DNA from: Pseudomonas paralcaligenes | Lineage (GTDB): Bacteria; Pseudomonadota; Gammaproteobacteria; Pseudomonadales; Pseudomonadaceae | Assembly: GCF_019655855.1 (NCBI RefSeq) | Contig: NZ_BPFX01000021.1 | Location: forward strand, 8,583-72,582 | DNA length: 64,000 nt | Direction of reading: 5' to 3' | In this document: positions 34,390-44,465 of the stretch, in pieces | Layout: each line of letters starts with the position of its first letter | How positions within the stretch are numbered: the stretch's first letter is position 1 | Program-made: the position numbers and the translations under genes | Notes under the pieces: model-generated | Database searches by the model: none | The model's input: only the letters and a program-made list of their open reading frames with translations | Told to the model about the DNA's origin: nothing

Positions 34390-35466
34390 ATGAACAGCAA
34401 TAGAGACATCCCAGTACTCAGCAGCCTTTACCCTGATCGCCAGTTGCGAGCGCGCTGCGCAGACGAGCGGATTACAGTCTCGCTGAATGATCTGCCCCAG
34501 TTGGAACTCTTCCTGCAGCCGGTATCTGCGCATGTGTTACAGGGCACTATCAATTACCTGGCGCGCGACGATGATCAGCAGACGCACTGCCTTCTGGCCG
34601 CGTGCGAGGCGGCATTCATCCATACTCCAAGTCTCGACGAGCTGCGGCTCGCGGCAGCAACTCCCCATGCAGTTGTCAGCGCCCTGCTAGCCTCAGGCCT
34701 CTTCCATCAGATTGTGCAGGACACAGTCGTCTGCTCGGCTCATTCACTGTGGCAACAACCCCTCCCATGGCTGCACAAAGGCTCCGTCACGGCATTTCCA
34801 CAGCAATATGTGAAGGCAGGGTCCAGCCGACATCCACTACGGGCGACGCCAGCACATGGGACACTCTACAGCCGTTTCATTCCCTGGCTGGGGCAGACAA
34901 TCACCCTGGAACAGGCCGATCCAGATCGCGACCTGCAAGCCTTCAACCGCTGGATGAACAATCCACGCGTCGCCCAGTTCTGGGAGGAAGAAGGCAACCT
35001 GGAACAGCACCGCGCCTACCTTCAAAAGCAGTTGGACGATCCCCACACACTACCCCTGATCGGCCGCTTCGACGGCCAGGCCTTCGGTTACTTCGAAGCC
35101 TACTGGGCCAAAGAAGATCGCATTGCACCGTTCTACGATGCAGGTGACTACGACAGGGGCCTGCATCTACTGGTGGGCGAGGAAGCCTTCCGCGGAAAGC
35201 GCTTCTATACCGCCTGGTTTTCTTCGATCTGCCATTACTTGTTTCTCGACGATCCCCGTACCCAGCGCATCGTCTGCGAGCCCCGGCACGACAACCACCG
35301 GCAGATTGCCAACTTCAACCGTAGCGGCTTCGCCAAGGTGAAGCATTTCGACTTCCCCCACAAACACGCGCTACTGGTAATGCTGTCCCGCGAGCGCTTC
35401 TTTTTCGACCGTCTGTACACGCCTCTGGACGCCGTCCAGCCATCGCATGAAGGAACCATCGCATGA
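34390..35466 (+). CDS. Siderophore GNAT acyltransferase (N5-hydroxyornithine acetyltransferase-like)
   Basis: 358 residues. The first half is poorly defined; the second (from about residue 160) is an IucB/PvdYII-type GNAT domain: FIPWLGQTITLEQADPDRDLQAFNRWMNNPRVAQFWEEEG, then LHLLVGEEAFRGKRFYTAWFSSICHYLFLDDPRTQRIVCEPRHDN and FNRSGFAKVKHFDFPHKHALLVMLSRERFF. This class moves an acyl group, often acetyl, onto a hydroxylated amine to form a hydroxamate. The ATGA overlap with pvdA couples making hydroxyornithine to acylating it, so the siderophore probably contains N5-acetyl- (or otherwise acylated) hydroxyornithine. The acyl donor is inferred. No PvdF-type formyltransferase is visible here. Confidence 0.82.
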   Translation: MNSNRDIPVLSSLYPDRQLRARCADERITVSLNDLPQLELFLQPVSAHVLQGTINYLARDDDQQTHCLLAACEAAFIHTPSLDELRLAAATPHAVVSALLASGLFHQIVQDTVVCSAHSLWQQPLPWLHKGSVTAFPQQYVKAGSSRHPLRATPAHGTLYSRFIPWLGQTITLEQADPDRDLQAFNRWMNNPRVAQFWEEEGNLEQHRAYLQKQLDDPHTLPLIGRFDGQAFGYFEAYWAKEDRIAPFYDAGDYDRGLHLLVGEEAFRGKRFYTAWFSSICHYLFLDDPRTQRIVCEPRHDNHRQIANFNRSGFAKVKHFDFPHKHALLVMLSRERFFFDRLYTPLDAVQPSHEGTIA

Positions 35467-36788
35467 GCACCAGCAAGATTCATGACGTCATCGGCGTGGG
35501 CTTCGGCCCCTCCAACCTAGCCCTAGCCATTGCTCTCGAGGAACTTGCGCAGCACAGCGGCAGGGACTTGGACACGCTGTTCATCGACAAGCAACTCCAC
35601 TACCGCTGGCATGGTGACACGCTATCCTCGCAGAGCGAGCTGCAGATATCCTTCCTCAAGGACCTGGTTTCACTGCGCAACCCCACCAGTCACTACAGCT
35701 TCGTCAACTACCTGAAGCAACAGGATCGCCTGGTCGACTTCATCAACCTGGGTACCTTCTACCCCTGCCGCCTTGAGTTCAACGACTACCTCGGCTGGGT
35801 CGCCGAACAATTCGCCGACAAGGCCGCCTATGGCGAAGAAGTCGTACGAGTCGAGCCGGAATTCGACAATGGCATTGCCAATCACTTGAGACTCGTCTCC
35901 CGCACCGCCCAAGGTCAGGAACAGATACGGCGCACACGCTCAGTGGTCATCAGCACCGGCGGCTCACCGAAGATCCCCGAGCTGTTTGCTTCGCTCAGGG
36001 ACGACGCACGCATCTTCCACCACTCGCAGTACCTGAGCGCTCTCAAGAAGCTGCCCTGCAGCGCGGGCAAGCCCATGCGCATCGCCATCATCGGCTCCGG
36101 GCAGAGCGCCGCCGAAGCCTTCATCGACCTCAACGACAGCTTTCCGTCAGTCAAGGTCGACATGATTCTGCGCAGCACCGCCCTCAAGCCAGCCGACGAC
36201 ACACCCTTCGTCAACGAAATCTTCGGACCTCAATACACCGACCTGGTCTTCCAGCAGACCGCCACTGACCGCGAAAAACTGATCAAGGAGTACCACAACA
36301 CCAACTATTCTGTAGTCGATCCGGAGCTGATCGAGCGCATCTACGGCGTGCTCTACCGCCAGAAGGTCGCCCGCCAGTTCCGTCACGCCGTGCTCTGCAG
36401 GCAACAGGTCGAAGGCGTGCACTCCGACGATCAGGGCATCGAGTTGACCTTGCGTGACCTGGCTAGCAATCAGCAACGCACTCACCGCTACGACGCCATT
36501 ATCCTGGCCACCGGCTATGAACGCCGCACTCATCGTTCGCTGCTGGCACCTCTGGAAAATCACCTGAAAGGCTTCGAAGTCGACCGAGATTACCGAGCCC
36601 TGGCAAGCCCTACCCTGCTGGCTCCGGTATTCCTGCAAGGCTTCTGCGAATCGTCCCACGGTCTGAGTGACACACTGCTTTCAGTACTGCCCATTCGCAG
36701 CCAGGAAATCGGCAAGGCCTTATACCGCTCGCTAAAAATCCCGGCCAGCCACCATGAAGCTCAAACAACTACGCTGATCAGCGCCTGA
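35463..36788 (+). CDS. pvdA: L-ornithine N5-monooxygenase PvdA
   Basis: 441-residue FAD and NADPH enzyme that hydroxylates the side-chain amine of ornithine, giving the hydroxamate precursor. FAD site GVGFGPSNLALAIALEE at residues about 11-27, the substrate-region LSSQSELQISFLKDLVSLRNPTS, NADPH site AIIGSGQSAAEAF (about 213), and ATGYERRTH near the end. Length and motifs match PvdA of P. aeruginosa. Its start overlaps the acyltransferase stop by four bases; both use the PvdS promoter at 34331. Confidence 0.96.
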   Translation: MSTSKIHDVIGVGFGPSNLALAIALEELAQHSGRDLDTLFIDKQLHYRWHGDTLSSQSELQISFLKDLVSLRNPTSHYSFVNYLKQQDRLVDFINLGTFYPCRLEFNDYLGWVAEQFADKAAYGEEVVRVEPEFDNGIANHLRLVSRTAQGQEQIRRTRSVVISTGGSPKIPELFASLRDDARIFHHSQYLSALKKLPCSAGKPMRIAIIGSGQSAAEAFIDLNDSFPSVKVDMILRSTALKPADDTPFVNEIFGPQYTDLVFQQTATDREKLIKEYHNTNYSVVDPELIERIYGVLYRQKVARQFRHAVLCRQQVEGVHSDDQGIELTLRDLASNQQRTHRYDAIILATGYERRTHRSLLAPLENHLKGFEVDRDYRALASPTLLAPVFLQGFCESSHGLSDTLLSVLPIRSQEIGKALYRSLKIPASHHEAQTTTLISA

Positions 36789-36958
36789 TGACGTGAAAGG
36801 GATTTGACCCAGACGCCTCAAGGAGCCTTCCGCACCGCTCGTTGCAATACCCTTTGAACCGGCATGGTGGATGATCCGAGCATCAGCCACCTTCTACCAA
36901 CGCTCGGGCTGCACACCGATCACACCATGCCCAAGGCATGTGCCTGCCTCACCTCGCC

Positions 36959-36982
36959 TAAATCAGCCTGCCAACGCTTCGT
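36959..36982 (+). promoter_or_regulatory. PvdS-type promoter of the thioesterase synthetase
   Basis: TAAAT at 36959-36963, 16 bases, CGT at 36980-36982. It lies inside the long open frame that begins at 36871, so translation must begin downstream, at 37027. Confidence 0.78.
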
Positions 36983-37026
36983 TCAATTACCAGGACTTTT
37001 CACCAAGCTCGCCTGGAAACTGGACC

Positions 37027-40000
37027 ATGGACATCCCCGACTCTCTGCTTGAAGACGATATGCTGGCGTTGCTGCTCGGCGACCTGCCGACGGCCCCTCA
37101 AGTGCTAACCAACGGGATGCCCGCGGTTGCAGTCGACGGACCATTGCCGCTGTCATTCGCCCAGCAGCGACTGTGGTTTCTGCAGCAGCTCGACCCGGCC
37201 AGCTCAGCCTATAATCTGCCACGTGTCTTGCACCTGGAAGGTGTGCTGGATGTCAAACGGCTTGAACGTGCGCTGAACCGGGTAATCGAGCGTCATACCA
37301 TTCTGCGCACCCGTTTCATCACCCAAGCCGGCGAACCCATGCAGGTGGTGGAAAATAGTCTTGCCCTTACCCTGACGCGCGTCAGCCTGCGCCATCTGGA
37401 CAGCTCAGCATTAGCTAGCGAAACCGAACGACGCATCGTCGAAGAGTCCGCGCAGCCCTTCGATCTCAGCGTGGCACCGCTGATTCGTGCCAATTTGCTG
37501 GAAACCGGCGAGCATCAACACTTGCTGCTGCTGACCATGCATCACATTGTCTCCGACGCTTGGTCCAATCCACTGCTGGTAGCCGACCTGACCCAGGCCT
37601 ACGCCTTGCCCGCCGGGCAAGGCCTGCCGCAATTGCCTCGACAGTACAGCGACTACGCCCACTGGCAGCGGCAGACCTATCCAAACACCCCGGCCTTTAC
37701 CACCAGCGGCGCTTATTGGCGCAATTACCTGGCCGGTGAGCTAACCCCACTGAGCTTGCCATACGATCATCCGCGCCGCCCGGGCCAGACCCATATGGCC
37801 GGCTACCATGCCGCTACCCTCGACGCAGGCTTGCGCCAGCAGCTCGATGCACTGTGCCGTGAGCACAAACTGCAACCCATGGTGGTCCTGCTAGCCGCCT
37901 GGCAACTGCTGCTGGGTCGCTACAGCGGCCAAAGCGATTTCACCGTCGGCATACCCAGCGCTACCCGCAGCCACAGCGAGACTCATGAGCTGGTTGGCCT
38001 GTTCGTCAGCAGCTTGGTTTTCCGCGCTCGCCTAGATCCCTGCCAGAGCGGCCTGGACCTGTTGCAGCGGCTCAAGCAGGAAAGCCTGCAGGCGCTGGAG
38101 CATGTCGACTATCCCTTCGAACTGTTGCTGGACGACCTCGATCTGCAACGCAGCAGCCTGGCCAACCCGCTGTTCCAGACCATGTTCAACTGGCGGGTCA
38201 GCAGCAACGACAACGCTCCCTTCACGCTGGGCGAACTGCAGGTGGAGATGCTCGACAGCGGTACACGCCAGTCTAAATTCGACCTGTCACTGGATGTCGA
38301 CCATGGGTCTGAAAGCACCTCCTTCAGCCTTGAATACAGCACCGACCTGTTTGAACCCGCCAGCGTGGCACGCCTAGCACAACATTGGCAGCAACTGCTG
38401 CTCGCCTTGGTCAGTACGCCGCAGGCATCGCTGGGTGAGCTACCCATGCTTGCCCCTGCAGAAACGCACGCCATCCTGCATGGCCTCAACCAAACCCACC
38501 AAGACTACCCTGGAGAGTTCCGCATACAGCGCCTTTTCGAGACCCAGGCACGCATGCGCCCCGACGCCACTGCCCTGATTTTTTCTGACAAGCACCTAAC
38601 CTATGCCCAGCTCGACCAGCGCGCCAACCGTTTGGCCCACGCCCTGCGTGCACAGGGTGTTGGCCCCGAAACCCTGGTCGGCATCGCTGCTGAGCGCTCC
38701 CTGGAAATGGTCATCGCCCTGCTGGCCATCCTCAAGGCCGGCGGTGCCTATGTTCCTCTGGACCCGGAGTACCCCACCGATCGCCTGGCCTACATGGTCG
38801 AAGACAGCCGCATCGCCCTACTGCTTACCCAGCCACACCTACAAGCTCAATTGCCGATCTTTGACGGCACCACCCTGCTGCTCGATCAGGATTTTGCCTC
38901 CTATCCCAACTACGCCCCTGACATCAAGATCGAAGGCGAGCACCTGGCCTATGTCATCTATACCTCCGGCTCTACCGGCAAGCCCAAAGGCGCCGGCAAC
39001 CACCACCGCGCCCTGTTCAACCGCCTGGCCTGGATGCAGCAGGCCTACCGCCTGGACAGCGGTGACCGAGTCATGCAAAAGACTCCTTTCAGCTTCGACG
39101 TCTCGGTCTGGGAGTTCTTCTGGCCGCTGATCGAGGGGGCCTGCCTGGTCATCGCCAGCCCCGGTGAGCATCGTGAACCACACAAGCTCATCGCCACCAT
39201 CGAGCGCCATCAGGTCAGCACTCTGCACTTTGTGCCATCCATGCTTCAGGTGTTCATGCACGAGCCCGGGGTCGAGCGTTGCACCTCACTACGCCGCATC
39301 GTCTGCTCCGGCGAAGCCCTGCAGGTCGACGCCCAACAGCAGGTGTTCGCCAAACTCCCCGGCGCGGAGCTGTACAACCTCTACGGCCCCACCGAAGCCG
39401 CCATCGACGTGACCCACTGGACCTGCCGTGACGAAGGCCTGGACAGCGTGCCGATCGGGGAACCTATCGCCAACCTCTACGCTCACATCCTTGACCAAGG
39501 ATTGGGCGCAGTACCCATGGGGGTCCAGGGTGAGTTGCTGTTGGGCGGCGAAGGTCTGGCCCGCGGCTATCACCGCCGCCCAGCATTGACAGCCGAACGT
39601 TTCATTCCTGATCCCTTCGCCATCAGCCCAGGGGCTCGTCTGTACCGTACCGGGGACCTGGCCAGGTATCGCCCGAACGGAGTCATCGACTACTGCGGTC
39701 GTCTTGACCATCAGGTGAAGATCCGTGGCCTACGCATCGAGCTGGGCGAGATCGAAGCCCGGTTGCTGGAACAGGACACGGTGCGAAAGGCCGTCGTACT
39801 GGCCGTAGAGAGCCCAACAGGTCTTCAACTGGCGGCTTATGTCGTACCCGCATACTACGAAGAAGATGCCAGTGCCCAGGCAAACCTGCGCGATATCCTG
39901 AGAGCCGCCCTTAGAACCAACCTACCTGATTACATGGTCCCACCCCAGATCAGCTTCCTGCCCGAACTGCCGATAACACAAAACGGTAAACTCGACCGAC

Positions 40001-43000
40001 GCGCGTTGTCTGCAGCAGAAGCCCTAACGGCGCAGAACCTCTACGTGCCGCCAGCCACAGAAATGGAAAAATCCGTCGCGGTCATTTGGCAGAATGTGCT
40101 GAAAAAAGACAAAATTGGTCTAGGCGACCACTTTTTCGAACTAGGCGGTCATTCGCTCCTAGCGACGCAAGTCATATCCCGAATTCGCCAGGAACTGAAC
40201 ATCGAAGCCTCGCTTAGCGCGCTATTTGAGCACCCACAGCTGAGTGACTTCATTGGCTCATTGAGCACCGATCAAACAGACGATATGCCGGCCTTGTCGG
40301 TAGTTGATCGCCACCAGCCGCTACCGGTGTCTTTCGCTCAGCAGCGCCAATGGTTCATCTGGCAAATGAACCCGACGAGCGTTGTCTATCATATCCGGCA
40401 GGCAGTCAAGCTCACCGGAAAACTGGATATTCTCGCGCTTGAAAAAAGCTTCAACGCCCTAGTCCAACGCCACGAGTCCTTAAGAACCCGTTTTATCCAT
40501 GATGGCTCGCGGTTGGTACAAACCATCGACCCAACATCTGCATTCAAATTACAGATAGCTTCGGGCACGACAGATACCTCCACAAAAGCAACTGATGAAT
40601 TTATCAGCACACTGGCAAACACCCCATTCGATTTGACCAACGACCCACTATTTCGGGCCGGCGTCATCACAGCGAATGATGAAAGTTTGCTAATCATGGT
40701 TTTCCACCACATCATCTGCGATGGCTGGTCAATAAAACTGATCGCACAAGAGCTGACAGAAGACTACAACGCCATTATCCAGCAGCAGCCTATATCTAGG
40801 CAGGCACTGAAGCTTGATTATGTCGACTATTGTTCCTGGCAACGTCAATGGTTCGATTCCGCTAGAAAAGATGAGCAGGTTGCATACTGGAAAGAGAAGA
40901 TTTTAGATCCTGATACAACATTGGATTTGCCGTTCGATCGCCTCAGAACCCCTGAACGCAGTGACGCTGGACGTACGATTACCCACCACCTCACAAAAGC
41001 TCTGCATGATCAGGTCATCACCCTGGCCAAAGCCCATAAAGCCACGCCGTTCATAGTGTACCTCGCGTCGTTCCAAGCGTTATTTCACCACTATAGCGGC
41101 CAGCATCATATTCGTATTGGCGTCCCTATCGCCGGCCGTAATCGAAGTGAAACCGAGCGAATGGTGGGGTTGTTTGTCAACACACAAGTCATGTGCTCAA
41201 CCATTGACGACATGACAGATTTTTCGCAGATGGTCAACAATGCCCGGCGCCATGTGATAGAAGCGCACCAGCATCAAGACTTACCTTTCGACTACCTCGT
41301 CGAAGCGTTAAACCCTACTCGAAGTACCAGTTACCATCCGCTGTTTCAGGTATTCCTCAACTATCAGGTCTCCAACGCCAAAGAGGAAAACCCCGAACTT
41401 CCCTTGATCCTAACAGGCGCAAATACCGGAAGTGATACGACGCATTTTGATCTTCATCTTACACTCTGCGAAACAGAAGATAGCGTTTACGCAAGTTTTA
41501 CCTATGCCTGCGATCTTTTCGACCCTACCACCGTTGAAAGAATGATCGATCACTGGTCAAACCTGCTCCAGGTCGCATTGAGGGCACCCAATTTCCCTAT
41601 AGAACGACTGCAAATAGCCAGCGAAGCAGAATATCTTCAAGTCACGCAGGAATGGAATACAGCACAATTAAGCGATGATTATCCCGCTCATATTTATGAC
41701 ATGATCGCCGCACAGGTGTCGGCCAAGCCCCTTAGCGTCGCGATTATTGATAAAGAAACGACATTCAGCTTTGCAGATATCGACCGCCGCGTTGCCGCGC
41801 TGGCCAGCACACTGGTGAAGCATGGTGTCCAAAAAGAAACGCGTGTAGCGATTGCCATGCAGCGATCCGCAACCATGGTCATCGCAATACTGGCGGTTTT
41901 GCGCGCAGGCGGTACCTATGTACCACTGGATCTTGACTATCCTGCAAACCGATTGGACTACATCCTTAAAGACAGCGATGCTCGTTTTTTACTGAGTGAT
42001 GAGCAATCCACCCTTTCTCTCTTCGACAACCATACTGCCGAAGGCCTATTGGTTCACTTGGCAGAAGAAGATTTTGTCAGGCACGCTGTGTACCCAAATA
42101 CGCATAAAAACAATCTTGCCTATATCATCTATACTTCAGGATCGACAGGGCTGCCGAAAGGTGTGGCCATTACTCACGCAAACATAACCGCACTGGCCGC
42201 TTGGTCCAGCAAAGTTTACTCAGCTGATGAAATAGACGGCGTATTGGCTTCTACCTCTATCTGCTTTGACCTGTCAGCCTGGGAGATACTCGTAACCTTG
42301 GCAAATGGAGGAAAGATAATTCTCGCAAAAAACGCACTTGAGATTTCTGACCTGCCGGCACGCAATCAAGTCAAGCTGATCAATACTGTTCCCTCTGCAA
42401 TCACAGCCTTGTGCCGCCAACAGGTAATTCCACAGAGCGTGAAGACAATCAACCTGGCGGGTGAACCCCTAAAGCAATCGCTGGTGGATGAACTCTACGA
42501 ACTGGATCATCTCAGCAACGTTTATGACCTGTATGGACCTTCCGAAGACACCACTTATTCAACTTATGCAAGGCGAACACGCGGTGGTAGCCCCACTATT
42601 GGCCGCCCGCTACCCGGCACACAGGCTTATATTTTAAACGAACAACTGGTTGCCATACCCCAGGCGCTGTTGGGTGAGCTTTACCTGGCCGGCAAAGGAG
42701 TCTCTCGAGGCTACCTCAATCGTCCCGCACTGACCGCCGAACGATTTGTTCCCGATCCGTTCAGCACGCGCGGTGAACGACTCTACAGAACTGGAGATAT
42801 GGCCCGCTTTACCCAGGATGGAAATCTGATCTATCAGGGCCGTAAAGATCACCAGATCAAGATTCGAGGGTTCCGCATAGAGTTGGCGGAGATAGAGTCT
42901 CGGTTGGTCAAACATCCGGCAATATCCGAATGCACGGTCCTGGCGCTGGAAAATCCTGCTGGCTCTACCCTTGTGGCCTACATTGTCCCCAATTCTGCCC

Positions 43001-44322
43001 ATCATCTGATGAATGACGCAGGCTCTTTGCCAGCCACGTTGAAATCCTATCTCCGTCAAAGCCTACCAGACTACATGACCCCTTCACGGATCATAGTTCT
43101 AGAGGCGTTGCCGTTGACGTCCAACGGAAAACTTGATCGAAACAAGCTCATTCAACTGGATCAGGTTTACTCTGTAAGCGCTGGAACGCCCCCAAGAAAT
43201 GATTTCGAAGCGAAGATTGCGCGGGCATGGCAAACCGCTTTGCAGGTCTCAGCTATCAATATCGAGGATAATTTTTTCGAACTCGGCGGAAGCTCGATCA
43301 GTGCCATGCTAGTTGTCAGCACACTGAGAAAGGATTTCGGTATCAGCCTATCGCTGCACGACCTGATGCTGGGTCAAACCATTGCAGGCATAACGGAACG
43401 TGCTCAGCTCGGTGGTTTCAAGCAGCCCTTTATTACCCCGCTCAACACCTCTCGCGCTTGCGTGCCACCACTCTATTGCATCCACCCGGTGGGAGGATCG
43501 TCTTATTGCTATTACCCATTAGCCCTTTCTCTCGCAGACTTGTGCCCGGTCATGGGCGTGACGTTCCCCGAGATGGTTGGGGATACGCTGAAACTGAACA
43601 CATGGGAAGAGATCATCTCGACCTACACGGCAGCAATCTCCGCCGATGCCAACGGTCGTGACATCCAGTTGCTAGGCTGGTCGCTGGGTGGTTCTATTGC
43701 CCTTGAAGTTGCCGCACGCCTTGAAGGTCAAGGCAACCGGGTTTCCTTCTTGGGCCTGCTGGATGCAACCACACCCGAAGGTTGCAAATGGAACGCTGAA
43801 AACATAGAGAAAAAATCCAAAGAGCTGGATACGCCCCCCCATCTCTTGGAGATTTTGGTCGATTACACGCGCGTTCTTTTCCCGAAACATGCGCAAGCAG
43901 TAGACCAGTACTTTACTTCACGGGCTGACCAGCTTCTGGACGAAACATCAGAACGTAACGCATTTATCGAGTGGTGTGTTGAAAATCTAGATGTAAACCT
44001 GCAACAAGCCCACAGCATCGTCGAAAACATCCAAACGGAAAACCAAAAAAACCTGAGCAACAATATTTACGAAAAACTCAATATCCTATCAGTAGCACAC
44101 AAGCCTCAACCGCTTCGGATAGAGCCTGTATGCTGGTGGCCTGCTGGAGAAAAATCACCGGAAACCATTGCAAAGCTGATTGAAGACTTAGCGTTTTTTA
44201 CGCCACAAGGGAAAATTTCCGTGAATCTAGAAACGCCTACCTTGCATAACGCGATGGCTTATGCCCCTGAGTTTATCAACAGCATGGTAGAGATTTTTGA
44301 GGACACTCCTCAAGGACGTTGA
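37027..44322 (+). CDS. Two-module non-ribosomal peptide synthetase with terminal thioesterase (PvdD-like position)
   Basis: About 2431 residues: C-A-T-C-A-T-TE. C1 has HHIVSDA (His172, DA in place of DG). A1 pocket residues read DVWHVSLID, the serine type. T1 Ser is about 1043. C2 (about 1099) has HHIICDG. A2 reads DLWNNALTY, nearest the Ala type (DLFNNALTYK). T2 Ser is about 2090. The thioesterase nucleophile is Ser2219 in GWSLGG. It adds the last two residues and releases the chain. I start at 37027 because the PvdS promoter lies at 36959. DNA up to about 39.9 kb is GC-rich; the rest is clearly more AT-rich, implying a recombinant gene. Residue predictions are by-eye inference. Confidence 0.9.
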   Translation: MDIPDSLLEDDMLALLLGDLPTAPQVLTNGMPAVAVDGPLPLSFAQQRLWFLQQLDPASSAYNLPRVLHLEGVLDVKRLERALNRVIERHTILRTRFITQAGEPMQVVENSLALTLTRVSLRHLDSSALASETERRIVEESAQPFDLSVAPLIRANLLETGEHQHLLLLTMHHIVSDAWSNPLLVADLTQAYALPAGQGLPQLPRQYSDYAHWQRQTYPNTPAFTTSGAYWRNYLAGELTPLSLPYDHPRRPGQTHMAGYHAATLDAGLRQQLDALCREHKLQPMVVLLAAWQLLLGRYSGQSDFTVGIPSATRSHSETHELVGLFVSSLVFRARLDPCQSGLDLLQRLKQESLQALEHVDYPFELLLDDLDLQRSSLANPLFQTMFNWRVSSNDNAPFTLGELQVEMLDSGTRQSKFDLSLDVDHGSESTSFSLEYSTDLFEPASVARLAQHWQQLLLALVSTPQASLGELPMLAPAETHAILHGLNQTHQDYPGEFRIQRLFETQARMRPDATALIFSDKHLTYAQLDQRANRLAHALRAQGVGPETLVGIAAERSLEMVIALLAILKAGGAYVPLDPEYPTDRLAYMVEDSRIALLLTQPHLQAQLPIFDGTTLLLDQDFASYPNYAPDIKIEGEHLAYVIYTSGSTGKPKGAGNHHRALFNRLAWMQQAYRLDSGDRVMQKTPFSFDVSVWEFFWPLIEGACLVIASPGEHREPHKLIATIERHQVSTLHFVPSMLQVFMHEPGVERCTSLRRIVCSGEALQVDAQQQVFAKLPGAELYNLYGPTEAAIDVTHWTCRDEGLDSVPIGEPIANLYAHILDQGLGAVPMGVQGELLLGGEGLARGYHRRPALTAERFIPDPFAISPGARLYRTGDLARYRPNGVIDYCGRLDHQVKIRGLRIELGEIEARLLEQDTVRKAVVLAVESPTGLQLAAYVVPAYYEEDASAQANLRDILRAALRTNLPDYMVPPQISFLPELPITQNGKLDRRALSAAEALTAQNLYVPPATEMEKSVAVIWQNVLKKDKIGLGDHFFELGGHSLLATQVISRIRQELNIEASLSALFEHPQLSDFIGSLSTDQTDDMPALSVVDRHQPLPVSFAQQRQWFIWQMNPTSVVYHIRQAVKLTGKLDILALEKSFNALVQRHESLRTRFIHDGSRLVQTIDPTSAFKLQIASGTTDTSTKATDEFISTLANTPFDLTNDPLFRAGVITANDESLLIMVFHHIICDGWSIKLIAQELTEDYNAIIQQQPISRQALKLDYVDYCSWQRQWFDSARKDEQVAYWKEKILDPDTTLDLPFDRLRTPERSDAGRTITHHLTKALHDQVITLAKAHKATPFIVYLASFQALFHHYSGQHHIRIGVPIAGRNRSETERMVGLFVNTQVMCSTIDDMTDFSQMVNNARRHVIEAHQHQDLPFDYLVEALNPTRSTSYHPLFQVFLNYQVSNAKEENPELPLILTGANTGSDTTHFDLHLTLCETEDSVYASFTYACDLFDPTTVERMIDHWSNLLQVALRAPNFPIERLQIASEAEYLQVTQEWNTAQLSDDYPAHIYDMIAAQVSAKPLSVAIIDKETTFSFADIDRRVAALASTLVKHGVQKETRVAIAMQRSATMVIAILAVLRAGGTYVPLDLDYPANRLDYILKDSDARFLLSDEQSTLSLFDNHTAEGLLVHLAEEDFVRHAVYPNTHKNNLAYIIYTSGSTGLPKGVAITHANITALAAWSSKVYSADEIDGVLASTSICFDLSAWEILVTLANGGKIILAKNALEISDLPARNQVKLINTVPSAITALCRQQVIPQSVKTINLAGEPLKQSLVDELYELDHLSNVYDLYGPSEDTTYSTYARRTRGGSPTIGRPLPGTQAYILNEQLVAIPQALLGELYLAGKGVSRGYLNRPALTAERFVPDPFSTRGERLYRTGDMARFTQDGNLIYQGRKDHQIKIRGFRIELAEIESRLVKHPAISECTVLALENPAGSTLVAYIVPNSAHHLMNDAGSLPATLKSYLRQSLPDYMTPSRIIVLEALPLTSNGKLDRNKLIQLDQVYSVSAGTPPRNDFEAKIARAWQTALQVSAINIEDNFFELGGSSISAMLVVSTLRKDFGISLSLHDLMLGQTIAGITERAQLGGFKQPFITPLNTSRACVPPLYCIHPVGGSSYCYYPLALSLADLCPVMGVTFPEMVGDTLKLNTWEEIISTYTAAISADANGRDIQLLGWSLGGSIALEVAARLEGQGNRVSFLGLLDATTPEGCKWNAENIEKKSKELDTPPHLLEILVDYTRVLFPKHAQAVDQYFTSRADQLLDETSERNAFIEWCVENLDVNLQQAHSIVENIQTENQKNLSNNIYEKLNILSVAHKPQPLRIEPVCWWPAGEKSPETIAKLIEDLAFFTPQGKISVNLETPTLHNAMAYAPEFINSMVEIFEDTPQGR

Positions 44323-44465
44323 TGGTTTTTCGAAAATCGACGGATTTGGAATACAGATAGACTTCCTGCAGGCATCGGAACGCGGAAGGGGAGGAAACTC
44401 AGGAGCCGTGGGTGTTGTGAAGCGAGCCTCAACGTGAAAGCGCACGTCTTGCTGTTCCTGTGAAC

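Noticed and set aside
36871..37026. N-terminal extension of the thioesterase synthetase
   Set aside because: A PvdS promoter lies inside it at 36959-36982, so the transcript starts later; the ATG at 37027 gives a normal N-terminus.
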